Of a stretch of 64,000 bases of DNA, positions 24,691 through 37,575 are shown piece after piece. The notes below the pieces were generated by a model. That model searched no databases. It worked only from the letters and a program-made list of their open reading frames with translations, and was not told where the DNA came from. Source of the DNA: Pyrocephalus nanus (taxonomy: Eukaryota > Chordata > Aves > Passeriformes > Tyrannidae); assembly GCA_038380795.1 (NCBI GenBank), contig CM076266.1, positions 13,042,001-13,106,000 of the forward strand. Reading direction: 5' to 3'. A program made the translations under genes and the position numbers. Numbering within the stretch: the first letter of the stretch is position 1; every line of letters starts with the position of its first letter.

Positions 24691-26893
24691 GGAGTAAAGA
24701 CACAGCCTTTATTAATACAGTATAAGTATCCAAGTACTCCAAAGCCCAGGAGCCTTGGGTACAAATCCTAGCCCCAAACGCTTTCAGTAAAACATTTTTC
24801 TCACCTGCTGTCAGGTTTTATTAGGATCCACAAAGACATCTGACGCTTGTCCAAGCATACTATAAATATAGAAATATTTCAAGGCAAACAGTGACCTACG
24901 GAGATGTCCATTTTCACATCTACCTGCAAAGTCAGGCATTTCATATGTTTAGTCAAAACAAATTTAAACATTCTTTCTTTTTTTAAAAAACTCATTTCCT
25001 TTTATTCACTTGAATACCAGAAGAATTGTTGGAGGAAAATGTACACAAAATAGATACTATATTTTCATAGTCCCCTTCTAAACCAAAAAACCAGAAATGT
25101 CTCACAGCTGTTGGGTACACCTCTGCCTTGAACAGAAAGAGAGATTGTGCATAGCCATGGCAGATAAGAAGGAACAAAGAAGGAAAGTAAGATTCATCAG
25201 CAAGTAAACTAGTAAGAAACTGATCATTTCCAAACAAATAACAAAATGTTAAAATCATTATAAATAAACTCTACATAAATGCAGTTGCTTTTTTCCCAGC
25301 AGTGATATTTAACCCCGAGTAGCTAAAGTGGAAGAAAGAAATGTCCTAAATTGATCAGGATAAAGACTTCCTAAAACCGCTGGTAGTCTGAGCATAACTC
25401 AGCACTGCTCCAGCTAGAATCCTATTTCTGCTCCAAGACTGTCACAAATTTATTAGTAAATTTGATGAAGTAAAAGCGACTCCAACCACTTTGGAAAGAA
25501 TATCTTTCCAGTGAATTTTACTCCCAATTTCCTTTCTCCCACTGACAAGTTTTAACTTAATGTTGTTTTCACATTAAATATTTTATTACAATCTTACCTG
25601 ACAAACATGTTGAACACAAATTAACAGCTGCATTTCTAATGTTTTTTCTTCAAGAAAGAACAGCACAATATAGTCATATCTTGCTAATAAGTAATCTTTT
25701 ACTGCATTTTAAGTCTTAGCTTTTACAAAAGTTCCTGGAAGAATTTCTTTTCTCTCCTGCTCTTCTTCAACTTCTAAATCAAATTACAGATAATATTACT
25801 TATGTCTCACTTTCTGTACTTCACAGTTGTAGCTGGAAGAAGATGGAGAGGTGAGAGAGGTTGATCTAGTCATTTATTAATGTCAGGGAGCTTCGGGCTA
25901 GATCTATTCAATGGGGGAGAAACATTGTTATAGCTCTCAGTAAATAGAGGCAGGTCACGTCAGTCTTGCAAACAAAAATTCTCCAGTTGTTCACATTTGC
26001 TAAATAAAGGTTCTCTGGCCAGCTGCCTGCTGACAGTCATGGAACGACAGCAGCAAGAAACATTGCACATCTCTCAGGCACCCGCAGGGAAAGCAATGTT
26101 GCCCCAGAAGAAAGTTCACAGAATTTCCAAGTAGCAAATAAAAAGGCAGAGAGAAATTACTAGAAAGCACATTCAAAATAGGTGCCCGATTGTTTGTAAG
26201 GAGGCTCTGGCTGCAACATCTCCAACAGGCAATGTCTTTTCTTTTCCTTTTAATTTTTTTCCATATTCTAAATATGGTTGACTTCCTAATTTATTTTTTA
26301 AATTATGTCAAGTTTGGAAGTTAGGCTTGAATATTGTTGTACATGGATATGTGCATTCAGTGATTATGAAGATGTGAGATAATCTATGATTATAACTGGA
26401 AATCAATGTTTGAAATTGACTCTCAAAGCAAGGTAATAGCTGCCATACAGCACACAATATTCATTTTTGCAAGCAGAGCAGCTACCTACTTCTAAGCTTG
26501 AAAGTACTATACTTGAACCATCACTTCAGTGTCCTTATTTGAATCACAGACACATTATTAGAAGGTGGTCAGTCTATCAAAGGCCAGAGCAACAGCAAGC
26601 CCACAAAAAATACCAATTAATAGATGTGGATTTAGAAAGGTAATTTCTGATATATTCTGCTTACTAGGCATCTGATATAAACTTTCAGCAACTGCAGCAC
26701 CCCATGAGAAGGTATGCAGGCAAAGAGGAGATAATTTTGTTCCTTTTGTGCTGAATCTTTCACTGTGGTTCACTTTTGTGTGCTAAATGAGGACAGATTC
26801 TTTGCATGGAAGTTCCCCACCCCTCAACTCTCACTCCACACACCATGGCACACCCATTCCCAGAGAGGACAGGTCACCTTCACAGGCCTTCTC
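24691..26893. other. AT-rich non-coding DNA with a regulatory-looking stretch
   Basis: No gene or mobile element is recognised. The region contains the motif-dense segment at 25850-26320, listed separately. Open frames are under 90 codons with no domain seen. Confidence 0.5.
25850..26320. promoter_or_regulatory. Candidate conserved regulatory stretch
   Basis: This non-repetitive segment keeps several CpGs (in CTTCGGGC, GTCACGTCAG, GAACGACAG, CCCGCAGG and GCCCGATT) in a CpG-poor region. It carries varied motifs: SOX-like ACATTGTT (25922-25929), a CACGTC element, FOX-like GTAAATA and GCTAAATAAA, and an E-box within GCCAGCTGCC. AACATTGC (26059-26066) and GCAATGTT (26093-26100) form an 8-bp inverted repeat with a 26-base loop. 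These are weak, suggestive signs of an enhancer. Conservation was not tested. Confidence 0.22.
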
Positions 26894-26980
26894 CATAGAA
26901 TCATAAAATGGTTTGGAAGGGACCTTAAAGGTCGTCTAGCTCCAACCCCCTGCAGGGACACCTTTCACTAGACCAGGTTC
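26894..26980 (-). mobile_element. CR1 LINE fragment, 3' end
   Basis: Read on the minus strand this is the CR1 3' terminus. On the plus strand the order is CATAGAATCATAAAATGG, TTTGGAAGGGACCTTAAAGG, CTCCAACCCCCTGCAGGGAC and ACCTTTCACTAGACCAGG, the reverse complement of the canonical 3' end. Only about 85 bp are present and no coding part remains. The next bases (CTCTGGGGCTGCTCA) may be a short degraded continuation. Confidence 0.9.
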
Positions 26981-28400
26981 CCTCCCTCTGGGGCTGCTCA
27001 GTCACAGGAAGAAAGGAATCTAAAAGTCTTCTCATCTCACTGACTGGCCATGGCAAAAGTATCAGAAGTCCTGGTAGGCACTAAACGCAGGTGGTCATCC
27101 CCAAAAACATGCATTTATTTTAAGCCTTTAGATATTTAAAGTAATCTTTTTATCTTCCAAAGAGGTGAAAAAGATGTCTAACCAGTTTCGAATGCTTGCA
27201 AATGGCAACCAGTATGAAGTGTATAAAACCACAGTAAGTGCTGGCACCTTGGTGGTAGTTGAGAGGTTCTTTCTCAATACTGTGGTATGGATTACAGTTT
27301 TCTTCATTGTGCCACTGCATTAATGTAACCTTTCCCATGCCTTACCTGTCTGAGATGACAGAAGTGCTTTTTCAGAGGAGTATTGCAGACACTAATTTTG
27401 ACTTGTGTACAGCATCACAAAAATAATTGTAACATCCCATTATTGGAGCAAGTGCATGCAGCCTTGATTCAGAGTTCAAATTTAGTTTCCCCAAGTGAGA
27501 CTCTGGAGGACACTCAGGATTAGTGGATGTTCAGCATCTCCTAAAGTATGAGCAAGACTGAGCAGATCCAGCCCACGCTGACTGCCTCATCTTATCCTCA
27601 AAGCTGTTCAAACCCTGATCCTAACAGAGGTCTTAGGGGGCTTTTTAATTTTCATACTTCTCAAACTCAATTTAATTTAGTTGTCCCTCTCAAATCAAGT
27701 CAAAGGCTTAGAGGGATTTGAGGAGAAATACAATCTTTTTTCATTAAAAGCAAGGTCTTATCACAGATCTTTGTGATTTGTATTGTCGTGGCAATAGGGG
27801 AGATCGTGTAACTGGGAGTGTTTATTTTCTATTAGGCAATTAAGGTTGAGAGATATGATTGTAATCCTACGTGCTTACTTGCAAAACTATGTACTCACTT
27901 ACACCTGGGCTGGGCCTGGTCCCTCTGGCACCAGTTGCCAAAGTTATTTGTGTGTGCATATATCAAGGGCTTTGAGAGGTCAAAGAAAGACCATTCAACT
28001 GAGACTTAAAAAACCTTGTCAGTGTAAACAAATTTTTGTTTGAGAAAAATACTGATATTTACATCACTCTACTCTTTTCCCATCAAATCCACAAAAATAT
28101 AGCACAGAAAGTTAATGACTGCATTTGAAGCGTTCCCTTTAATTTAGAAAGTGGCCTCTTTTAAGTTTAGGGGTTTTTTTCTCATCTTAAATAATTATTC
28201 ATCTGAATTCATATCTTCTTTTATTCTTGATCATGCTGGCTCCTCAGATCCAAACACCCAACTAATTCCAAATTGGAGTGGAATCAATTCTTACTCTTAA
28301 AGGTTATGGGCATACTTTTTTTCTACAGGTTAAGAAAATCCTCCACTTCTAGCCACTGACAAAATACTACACCCTGTTTTAATATCTCTCAAGTAAAAAA

Positions 28401-28416
28401 CCAACCAACCAACCAA
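28401..28416. repeat. (CCAA)4 tetranucleotide repeat
   Basis: Four perfect CCAA units. Simple tandem repeat. Confidence 0.9.
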
Positions 28417-31400
28417 ATAAAACATCACCACCAGTCAAAAAATACCACAAATCAACTTACAGGACAGAGAGAAGGTTGCCTGGACAGGGCTATGACTTGC
28501 CAAGTAAGGACAGCCACAACTGCTGATTATAAAAATGCAGTTTTCTGTTTTGACCAGGGACAAGCCCTTCCAGTAAAATATGATGCCAATTAGCATTTAT
28601 TGTAGATGAAAAAGACTGATTCTTAACCTTCTGTGATACTAGAAAGAGCCGAGGACGCTCCAGTTAGTCGTATGACATACAGGTACTCAGTTAATCATGA
28701 AGCACAAACAGCCTCCTCAGATAATCCCCCAAAAACTCCTAATTATGAAAAGAATAGATTGTACTGAAAAATAACCCATATTTTAAAACTTTTGTCCTGG
28801 ACAAGGTAATTTCTTCTCTTTTTTTATACTGATGTTTATTACCTTGTCTTTGCTCAAGGGTTTTTCTTCCACCAGCTTGCTATTCTCAGCTACATCTAAT
28901 CTTTCATGCCTGTTCAGACTTATTAACCCTTAAAGTTAAAAATCCTGCTTATTCATACTTCTCTTAATTAACTTTGCTGCTTGTAACTAAAATCATTTAG
29001 CAGGGGAAAATTTATAAACCCTAAAATATGATACAAACAGGCCCATATCTTTCCCAGTCAGTGCCCAGTTCCTGCTTAACCCAAGTTCTCCCACTCTCAA
29101 TAACTTCTACCCAAAGACCAGCCAGATGAAGCTGATCCCAGTGAAATTTCTGGTGATGACAAACATGTCAATCTGAAGCATTTTTAGCCCCAGTATATTC
29201 TCCTTAGGACAGAGGACCTATCCTAGTGAATTAAGATAAATTAGGACTGAATTATGTACTACTGCTGAATCAGTATGTCATGAGTTCATCAGAGTCATTT
29301 AACATCATCTTTAACATAAGAGTACTTAACCCTGATCAACTGCAACTGTCCTCAGGCTCAAATACCAGTATTGTCCAGCGGCATCAGAAATGTCCACAGA
29401 ATATAAAAAACTTGCACTCCATCTTACAATGTTTAATGAGAAATGTTACATCTACATCAGAATTGTTTGCCAGATTCTACAAAAGCATCCCACATAATAT
29501 TGAATATAGCTAAAAAGATAAATGCTATGTTCAAGATATCTTATGGCTGATACCTAAAAGATTGATTAAAATAAACTGATAAAGATGGTGGCCAAAATTG
29601 CCACTCCCCTTGCACATTGGGACTTCCACTACAAGGGTACATTTTTAAGGCTACACAAGGCTACAAGAGAAAACTCTAACAAGCCTATGTCCTAACAACC
29701 TTTTTTTCACACAGTTAGGGATGTAGGAATGCTCATATACTCAAAAAAAAAAAAAAAATAAAACACTTCATTGCAAATCTTAAACCACTTTTAGAAAAAA
29801 ATTAGTTCAGATGCAGCAGGTTTTACTTATGCTGGTTAATGTGGCTATGGAAGCCAGGATGCTGTGTGGTATAAAAAAACCCCATATGATGCAAGAACTA
29901 AATGGAAATGAGATTATCAGAGTCTGTCTCTAGAGACAGAGTGATTATTCCTTCCAAATGATTATTCAAAAAGAGCAGTCTCTGACAGGGGTGGAAAAAG
30001 ATAGAATGAGGGTCATAGAGGGAAAGTGTGCATTGTTCAAATATTGATAAACAAGCTGCACAGAAGGGGGTAGAGCCTGAGGTACCAATCACAGCAGTGG
30101 AATTGCCTATTTAACAGATGATGAGAATTATGGAGGTGAAAATCTACTGGGAATGGACAGGGCATAAGAACGAAGAAAGACAAACTGACCCATGTGGAAA
30201 ACATAGGAACCCTCTGACAGGGATGGAGCAGTAACTGCCATCTCCAGAATTACAGGCAGTAGGAAAGGAGCAGAACTGATCAGCCAGAATCCCTTTTTAC
30301 CAATCAAATTAAGGTTTAACAGACTAGCAGTGGGAGGCAGAGGGGCAGGGAGGGGTGTGGGTAAAATAAAAGATTACATAAGAATTGCTCTTCACTTCTT
30401 AAAATTACAAAGTTGGTGTTCTGTTCCTATTAGTGTCCTATGTTTTCCACCACTCTGTTACCTGCAACTACTGGTATGTAATTACGTGTTTCACAAAATG
30501 GTGCAGTTACAAGAAACCATGACTAAATGCTCCTACTAAATTAGCCTCTTATGTATTAGTCACTCTTTTCATGCAGGAAAAATGGATCTTGGCTCTTCCC
30601 TCGTGTTTACACTCATTTTGAATTGGTCTCATCTCACTGCCTCGACATGTGATCTGCCATTGCAAGTGGAAGACTCTGATGTGCTGTTTCAATTAACTTT
30701 TCAAGATACATATTTTCCTCCAAATATTAATCATACACAGAACCTAAAAAATTACAAACTGATGTTTATAATGGTTTTTTTCAAAAGAATGAATGATTTA
30801 ACTTTTATAAGCATATGAGCAGCAAAGAATGCAGGAGTATGAGGGAATATTCATGTATATTTTAATGTACATAGCAATACAGGTATGCATTAACTGTGAC
30901 ATTTATGTAAACAATAAAACAATTCTTATGACCACAGAGAAGAAAGAGAGAAAAAAAAAGTTCTATAAAATGCTTTTCCTCCCTTCATAGTCCAATCCAA
31001 ATCCAATAAAGAGAATAAGAGGGGATGGGTAGGGACCTTTATTGAAATACATTAGGATTCATACTTTTTTTTTTTAATACGGTTGACTCTTACTATAGAA
31101 TTGCCATAAAACTTGTCAATTGCATATATACTAGCTATAAAAAGTTCCCCTTAATAGTGACACCATTGATTTTATTTGGAGGAATTTTGCTGACCTCACC
31201 TTTAGATGAGACTTTTCCTGGCATAGGAACAGGTAGAAGAGAATGGTGTGTACAGAAGAAGACAGGCAGTTGTGTTATTTTGGGTCTGCACAGCACAGTG
31301 GAGTCATTACTGCTTTGCAAAATGTCAGCAACCTACAGGTAAAATGATAGCAGATCTGCACCAACAGATTGCATCTTTCCATTGGAGGAGACAGTGAAAG

Positions 31401-34020
31401 TATTACTTAGCAATTATCTTTCACATATTAAAGATACAGAATGGTAAGGCTGACTGGAAAAAAAACTTAATTCCACAGGACTTTTTATGACAGTAGGGCA
31501 GATTCAGTTGTCATTATGACACTGTAGTACTAGGATATTTCTAAAAACTGCTTATGTTAATCAGTTGTGTCAGTAAAGGAGGAAAAATATGTAAAGAACT
31601 CTTAACTAAATCACCTGCAAAGGATTTATATTCACAACTGATACTCTTCCTAAATGAAGCTTCAAGATGACCATCACCTCTTACAGACAGTCACAACATG
31701 AGTCAGGGTGCCCTCTCTTTTCTTAGGGAAACAATTTTTTCAGAGGTCCTCCTCTCCTAACATTACTGGGATTTCACTTTATCCCATTTAGAATAAATGG
31801 AGCTCATTAATGTAATATTTTGTGCTGTGACTTCAGATTAAAGATGCACCCAGAAAAACACTATAGCTTAAACAGAAAGATAAGTAGAACCAGAAAAATA
31901 ACACTTCTTCCTGACTGGTCTCTATTCCTTTCTAAGATAGTGATTCTGAGAAAAAAGTTATCTGTTTGAATAAATGAATAGAGGGACAGTTGGCCTTCTG
32001 TGCATATAAGTTGACTAGCTGAGCAAGAAATGTTTCAAAGACCTTGAGTGCAAGTCTTTGTTTATTGAGAATAAGCAATCAATCAGCCAGAGCACACAAC
32101 AAGACCTTGTTCAAACAATGGATAATGACGAGTGCCTCAGTCACACAGCTTAGATTGGGCAAGTAAGCCTGACATTACCAGCAAAAAAGGCAAAGTCAAC
32201 AGCATAAAAGTCACAGAATAAGACAGTTCAGGGAGGTCTCAAGTACAGGAAGGTTAACATACATTCAGAGGGATAGAGGGCTTTCTCTTAAACAAAACAT
32301 TTATTATTTAAAGCTAAGAAAACTTGCCTTGAAAACTAGATTAAATAAATCCCTCACATTTGAAATCTCTATGACTAAAGACCCACTTCTGTTAAATTAA
32401 TTTTCATGAGATTAATAGTATCAAGATTATTTTTTCTTCCTGTATGTATTTGTATATGTTTTACAGATTTCATTTACAGCAATAGCCCCTGTTTATAAGC
32501 CTCACATGAAAGCAGGCAGCACAGAAAAGAAACAGTTCACATCTTTAAGAAAAAATAATGGAAAATCTAGTGCAAAACAAGAACTAATTATTCTGTGAAA
32601 TACATGCATCTCTTTCTCTTTCCAGCAGTTTCTTGACTACATCTTTCTGTATTACAAATGAAATTATAAGCAGTCTCAAATTTTGCAGCCAGTAGATCCT
32701 GACAGTCTTCTGATTACCTGGTGATGGATGAACTTGCACTATTTACACAGGAATGGGGTGGCAGGGGGAGAGAGGGAGTGGGTGTCTGGTGAGAGACAAG
32801 AGACCAGATATGCAGAATGCTTTCACATCCTTGGGTTAAGGAACAGTAACAAGATGAGAAGTTCATTTGCAGCCTGTGAAATATACTTGAAAACAGAGCT
32901 TGGGTCAACATAATATTTATAGGTCTACTTTACTTGCTGTTAACTGAAAATCCTATCACATGTAGTCTTCATTCTACAACATTTTCCATGAAGGTAGTGA
33001 AAATCTTCAGATTAGCCAAGCTATTTGTGTGAGAGAGCTTACAAGACCATAAGATCATGTCAGCTGTGGTATAAAACATCGATTGATAAGACAGACTGTT
33101 TCTGTGAACCATTTCTGCACTGCATCCCAACAGCCCTCAAACCTTTAGCTGCTCATGTAAGGTGATTTTCCTTGAGCCCTTGCAGAACCTTTCCTGTTCA
33201 AAATTTCTCCGTCATGTGGCTGCTTAACCCCATGCATTTATCTTATTTTTAGATATATTTAAAAATTAAAAAAAAAAAAAAAGACAATGGAAAATTTTTA
33301 AAGATAATCTAATACATCTTTTGGTTTTGATAAACTGAGCATTCCTGCGGCTACACAAACAGAGGGCATTACATATTACATCTCCATAAATAAGTATCAG
33401 TCTTATCTCATTTATTTCCACATGCACAGGAGAGACAAATGCTGGAAATGGAAGTCTGAGGTATATTTCACAGTGGACAGAACCAGGATGCACTTCCTTC
33501 TCCTGTGCTGCATTTGGACAAGGGCCCTCCAAGTCCGCAGCCTCTGTTGCAGCTATGAAACATTCATTTTCCACAGGTAGAAAGGAACTAAATTACACAC
33601 TGATCACTGTACTCAACTGCTCCTTCTGCCAACAGGGAAAACACTGTGCTGAATTTTAAATGAAATGAATTTGGTAGATTTTCAGAGTATGAACTGTTTG
33701 ATGCCTTGTGCACCCCAGGGGTTGCAAAAAGGCAACAGGTTTTTGGTTGCTTGAGATGTCAGTAGGTGAATGGCAAAAACAATAAAAACTGTCTTTGTGC
33801 TGTGCTAATTTTACCCCACTTAGGGAAAAAATATATATAAATAAAGAAATAAATTGCTTGTGATAAAGTCTAGAGCCATTCTTGTTAAAAGTATATTGAC
33901 CTCTAATTATTTTGAAGCATTCTGTAAATTAAAAGACAGAAGTATACACATGCAAAAAGTTCCTATTCATTCAAGCCCAATGATACACGTCTTTTTTTAG
34001 GCAATTCTTTTCATTCTAAG

Positions 34021-34044
34021 ATGATGATGATTATTATTATTATT
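34021..34044. repeat. (ATG)n/(ATT)n trinucleotide repeat
   Basis: Three ATG units merge into a run of ATT units. Compound simple repeat. Confidence 0.85.
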
Positions 34045-34245
34045 CAAAGCTATTAGACAAATTTTTGTGAGATATTATTATTCTGATACATATTCACCTC
34101 TCCAGGAATTTTCCGCAATGACAGAGGAAAACTTTGGCTAAAATATTTTCAATTTTAGCCCTGATTTCTTTTAGATGGTTATAGGGCTTCCCTAAAGGAT
34201 TAGCATGACACACAGGCAAGGGGGTGACCTACAGCACAGTAGATG

Positions 34246-35082
34246 AAAATTTGGCTAGACTCAAAGGGTAGTGGTCGACAGTTCAAAGTCTAAGTGGGGG
34301 CTCGTTAGGGGCAGTGTTCCTGAGGAGCCAACATGGAGGATGACATTATTTAATTTCTCAGAGGGCTGGACAGATAGGAAACACATTAAGTTTAGCAAAG
34401 CTAAGTTCCAAGTCCTGCCCTGGGAATGGAAATGTCTCTTGTGGCAGTACAAACTGGGGAAAGATTGCCTTGCTCATAGCTCTGCAAGAGGGGCCTGGGC
34501 AGGGGGTCAGGGTAATAGCAGTAAATACAGTGCTGCCTTAGCAGAAGAGCATAGCCAAAAAGACAAGGGGAACACTGCTTCTACTCAGCACTTGTGAGGC
34601 TGCATCTGTGTCCAGTTTGGGGCTTACCACTATATGAGATATATTTTCTAACTGGAAAGATTCCAGAAAAAGGCCATTTAGCTGGGGGCTGGAGCAGATT
34701 AAATCCAAGGAGAGGCTGATGGAATGTGTTTGTTCAGCCTGTAGAAGGGTATGGGGGAATCTGATTGCAGCAGCCTTCTGCAACAGAAAAACGAGTTCAC
34801 ACAAGGGTGGAGCCAAAGTCGTCTCTGGGATGCTCAGCAAGAGGCAATAGTCACAACAAGTTGCAGCAAGACGATCTAATTTGACATAACAGGTAAAAAA
34901 GTCAGACTGAGAGTGATTAAGCACTGGAAGAGGTTGTCCAGGGACATAGTGAAATATCTGTCTTGGGACATTTTTGAAACGTGACTGGAGAAAGTCTTAA
35001 ATAACCTGATTTAAAGCTGAAGTTATTCCCTCTTTGGGTGGGACTATATGACCTCTGGAGGCTTATTCCAACCTGTGTCTTT
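34246..35082 (+). mobile_element. Old, degraded CR1 LINE copy, reverse-transcriptase part to 3' end
   Basis: The order of remnants follows CR1 ORF2 into the 3' end. TCAAAGGGTAGTGGTC and GCAGTGTTCCTGAGGAG come from the mid reverse-transcriptase region (GGTGTCCCTCAGGGG in intact copies). AAGTTTAGCAAAGCTAAG and AGTCCTGCCCTGGG match the AAGTTCAACAAGGCCAAG block. GTGAGGCTGCATCTGTGTCC, GAGAGGCTGATGGA, GATTAAGCACTGGAAGAGG and TTGTCCAGGGACAT follow, ending in GGGACTATATGACCTCTGGA and ATTCCAACCTGTGT. Many indels and stops make it non-functional. It is a different, older CR1 type from the 62-kb copy, since its 3' end is of the GACCTCTGGAGG kind. The 5' limit is approximate. Confidence 0.85.
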
Positions 35083-37124
35083 GGCCCAAACTCATTCACA
35101 TGGGCACAGCCATCTCAGAAGTTTGGAGATGGTCTGTGGTACCTCTGTCATGTCAAATCAAAGCACAAGAGATTGTTGCCTTCAGGAGACCAGGTGCAGC
35201 ACCAGGACTTTTGGAGGATCAGCTGGACTAGTGCCCTTTTATATATCCACTCTGGTGCAGTAGGTGAAGAGCATAGAACATTGTTGGAGTCTGTGTAGAG
35301 CACAGAAGAGTCTGTTATGCACAGGGGAGAACAGAGCCAGCGCAGCAGTTTGCACAGAGACCTGCATTCTTTTATCCTGCCCTGTTGTCACAAGCTTCAT
35401 TTGATAAACTCAGTGGATCTGTCGAGGAAGCCCCAGTGAGACAGTTTTCACATTTACTCGACCACCAGTCCAGTGAGGTCTAAATCCTTTGGACAGCTTA
35501 ACAAGATAAATATTTATTAATCTGAGTTACTATAATGGCAAAAGTGTTTACTGTCTGTGAGAATTGCTTCCCTTTGGTCTCCTCCCTGAAATTTTCTACA
35601 GCTGGAAATTGCTCTTTCCTTCACATTGCCTGACTGCCCTCTGAACTCCCCCTCACCTCCCTCCATCCTTCCTGTGTAACTGGTGTTAGACTCTAATCTC
35701 AGTTCCACTTTCCACTCTGCTACTACTTCACCCACTCTCTTCTCAGCACTGCCAGCCTGGGAGAACACTCACCTCCCATTTTTATGGATTTCACATCTCT
35801 CATTCCTATAATTCCTGCTACCACTTTATGCATTGTTTTGCTCTGTGTGTTTGGATGGTGTGTCAGACCAGGTGTTTGAATGCTCATGGGAGTGGGTGTG
35901 GTGAAAAAAATTTATAGCTTGCAGTAATGGAAATTTCATGACAGTACCAAATTATCTAGGGTTAGGTGAGTACAAACTGCAGGAATTCACAGGACCAGGA
36001 AATAATCCATGGGAGAGCAGAAGTAGGGAGATATATTAGTATTTCCAAACAAGCTGTCTTTCCTTTGAGTCTGACTCCTTGTAGTCCCTCCTCTGGTTCA
36101 CAGCAGCACCAAACTGCCATGGTGCACCTTGTCTTGCAGCAGAATGAAGAAAACTCTCCCTGTCTGCAGCAGGACACACACAGATACAGGAGGGCTTTCT
36201 CATCTTCCCCGAGTTGTATGCTCCTTTCACACACTATCAAATGTTACTCGTTTTTAGGATTGTGTTTTTTAAGGAAAAAGAAATAAACTATATCTGATTA
36301 CCCAACATCAAATTTGTGGAACTGTCTTTTTAGTAGCCAGAAGTAAATCAAGCAGTTCTGTAAGAGCCTAGATCAATGCAGCCTGGTGTTTTAGACCACC
36401 ACAGCTGTGACTGGTATTGGGTATTGTGGTAGGCATGAGTTGCAGACAAAGCTTTCTGCTTCATAGAGACATTCAGAAATTTTCTCTTTTGATCTTGCCA
36501 TAATACCTGTACACACAGAGGATGAATACCTAAGCCCCATCTTAGGAAATCTGGTTAAACAAATGAAAGCAAAGAGATGGAGCAGAGAGGCATATTTGCT
36601 AGTGAAACAGATTTTTTTTTGTTTGGTTGGATTGGGGTTTTTTACTTTTTAATGAACACATAGATTTTGAACACTTCATCTTACTTGCTTCTGGGTAGCA
36701 GGACATTTTCAGCACACATACCTTTATTCATTTTTTTCTACCAATGCCCAGCACATGTAGGTAGCTACCAAAGCTCAGGCATTTCCTCTTGCAAGTCCAG
36801 GTTTCCAGGGAAGATAGCAATATATAAATGCAGTAATTTAAACTTCTTTATAAAGCCCATGAATTTAATCAGTTTTAGTTTGCACCTATCAGTCTGTCAG
36901 TTGTTACAAGTAGAGCAACTTTTAAACAATAAACCTCTAAAAACATCCATCTTGTGTTAATAAATTCCAGGGGAAAAAAAAAATCATGCTCCTAGCTCCT
37001 ACACATGTTCACAGTTGTATTTTTAGGTTATATATAATAGACAGCAATCTTTGTTTGGAAGCCAACACACACTTCCCCAGTGAACTGCAGGATACACGTA
37101 AATAATCAGGGCTGGAAAAAGGTC
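35083..37124. other. Non-coding DNA, nothing recognised
   Basis: No gene or mobile element recognised. A moderately GC-richer part follows the old CR1 copy (35100-35500) and may hold an unrecognised older repeat. Open frames up to 106 codons overlap antisense frames and show no known domain. Confidence 0.5.
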
Positions 37125-37510
37125 ATGTCACGGCTAGAACTGGGTTAGCAGCAGCACCTCGCAAACCAATTGTTCAGAAAGCCTTAAGCAAAGCAAAGCA
37201 AGCTAAGTGCAACGTGACTGTGCTGAAAGCTGAACAAACTTGGTCATAGGGATGAGCCAACCTTGAACCTTAATGCTCATCAAATTTTATTAAGAATTGA
37301 GAAGTAGTGAGCGAAGTTACACAGTTAAACTGTAGCTCAAGGGAATGAGTGTGCAAAAACAAGACGAGGAGCATTTAATAAGGCCCAAGGACCACCAGCT
37401 GAGCTCGAGAGAATCAATCAGTAAGAGCTTGGTCCCAAGGTCTCCTTGTTACTGCATAGGGAACATATTAATGGTATATATTGACTTGCAATAAGAGATT
37501 CCCAGAAACG
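37125..37510. promoter_or_regulatory. Candidate regulatory stretch with retained CpGs
   Basis: At least seven CpG dinucleotides survive in about 390 bp (in TCACGGCT, CCTCGCAA, CAACGTGA, GAGCGAAG, AGACGAGG, GCTCGAGA and AAACGTTC). Most neighbouring kilobases hold only a few. The stretch is not simple repeat and matches no mobile element I know. It includes CAGCTG and short AT-rich motifs such as TTTAATAAGG. CpG retention can reflect lack of germline methylation or selection, or simply a younger insertion. Conservation was not tested. Confidence 0.22.
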
Positions 37511-37549
37511 TTCCCTTTAACTTTTGCAAAATAAAATTTAGTTAGCAGC

Positions 37550-37575
37550 AAAACAAACAAACAAACAAACAAAAA
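37550..37575. repeat. (AAAC)n tetranucleotide repeat
   Basis: About six AAAC units ending in a short A run. Simple tandem repeat. Confidence 0.9.

Larger units (their letters stand above)
26981..34245. other. Long AT-rich non-coding stretch, nothing recognised
   Basis: About 7 kb without a gene, RNA or recognised mobile element. Simple repeats include (CCAA)4 at 28401-28416, A runs of 16 at 29743-29758 and 15 at 33268-33282, and mixed ATG/ATT trinucleotides at 34021-34044. A 15-bp perfect inverted repeat spans 30194-30450. An open frame at 30582-30818 begins with a hydrophobic stretch that could mimic a signal peptide, but nothing else supports it. Confidence 0.55.

Noticed and set aside
30582..30818. 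78-codon frame starting with a hydrophobic, signal-peptide-like stretch
   Set aside because: The downstream part matches nothing I recognise, and a hydrophobic start of this kind is common by chance.
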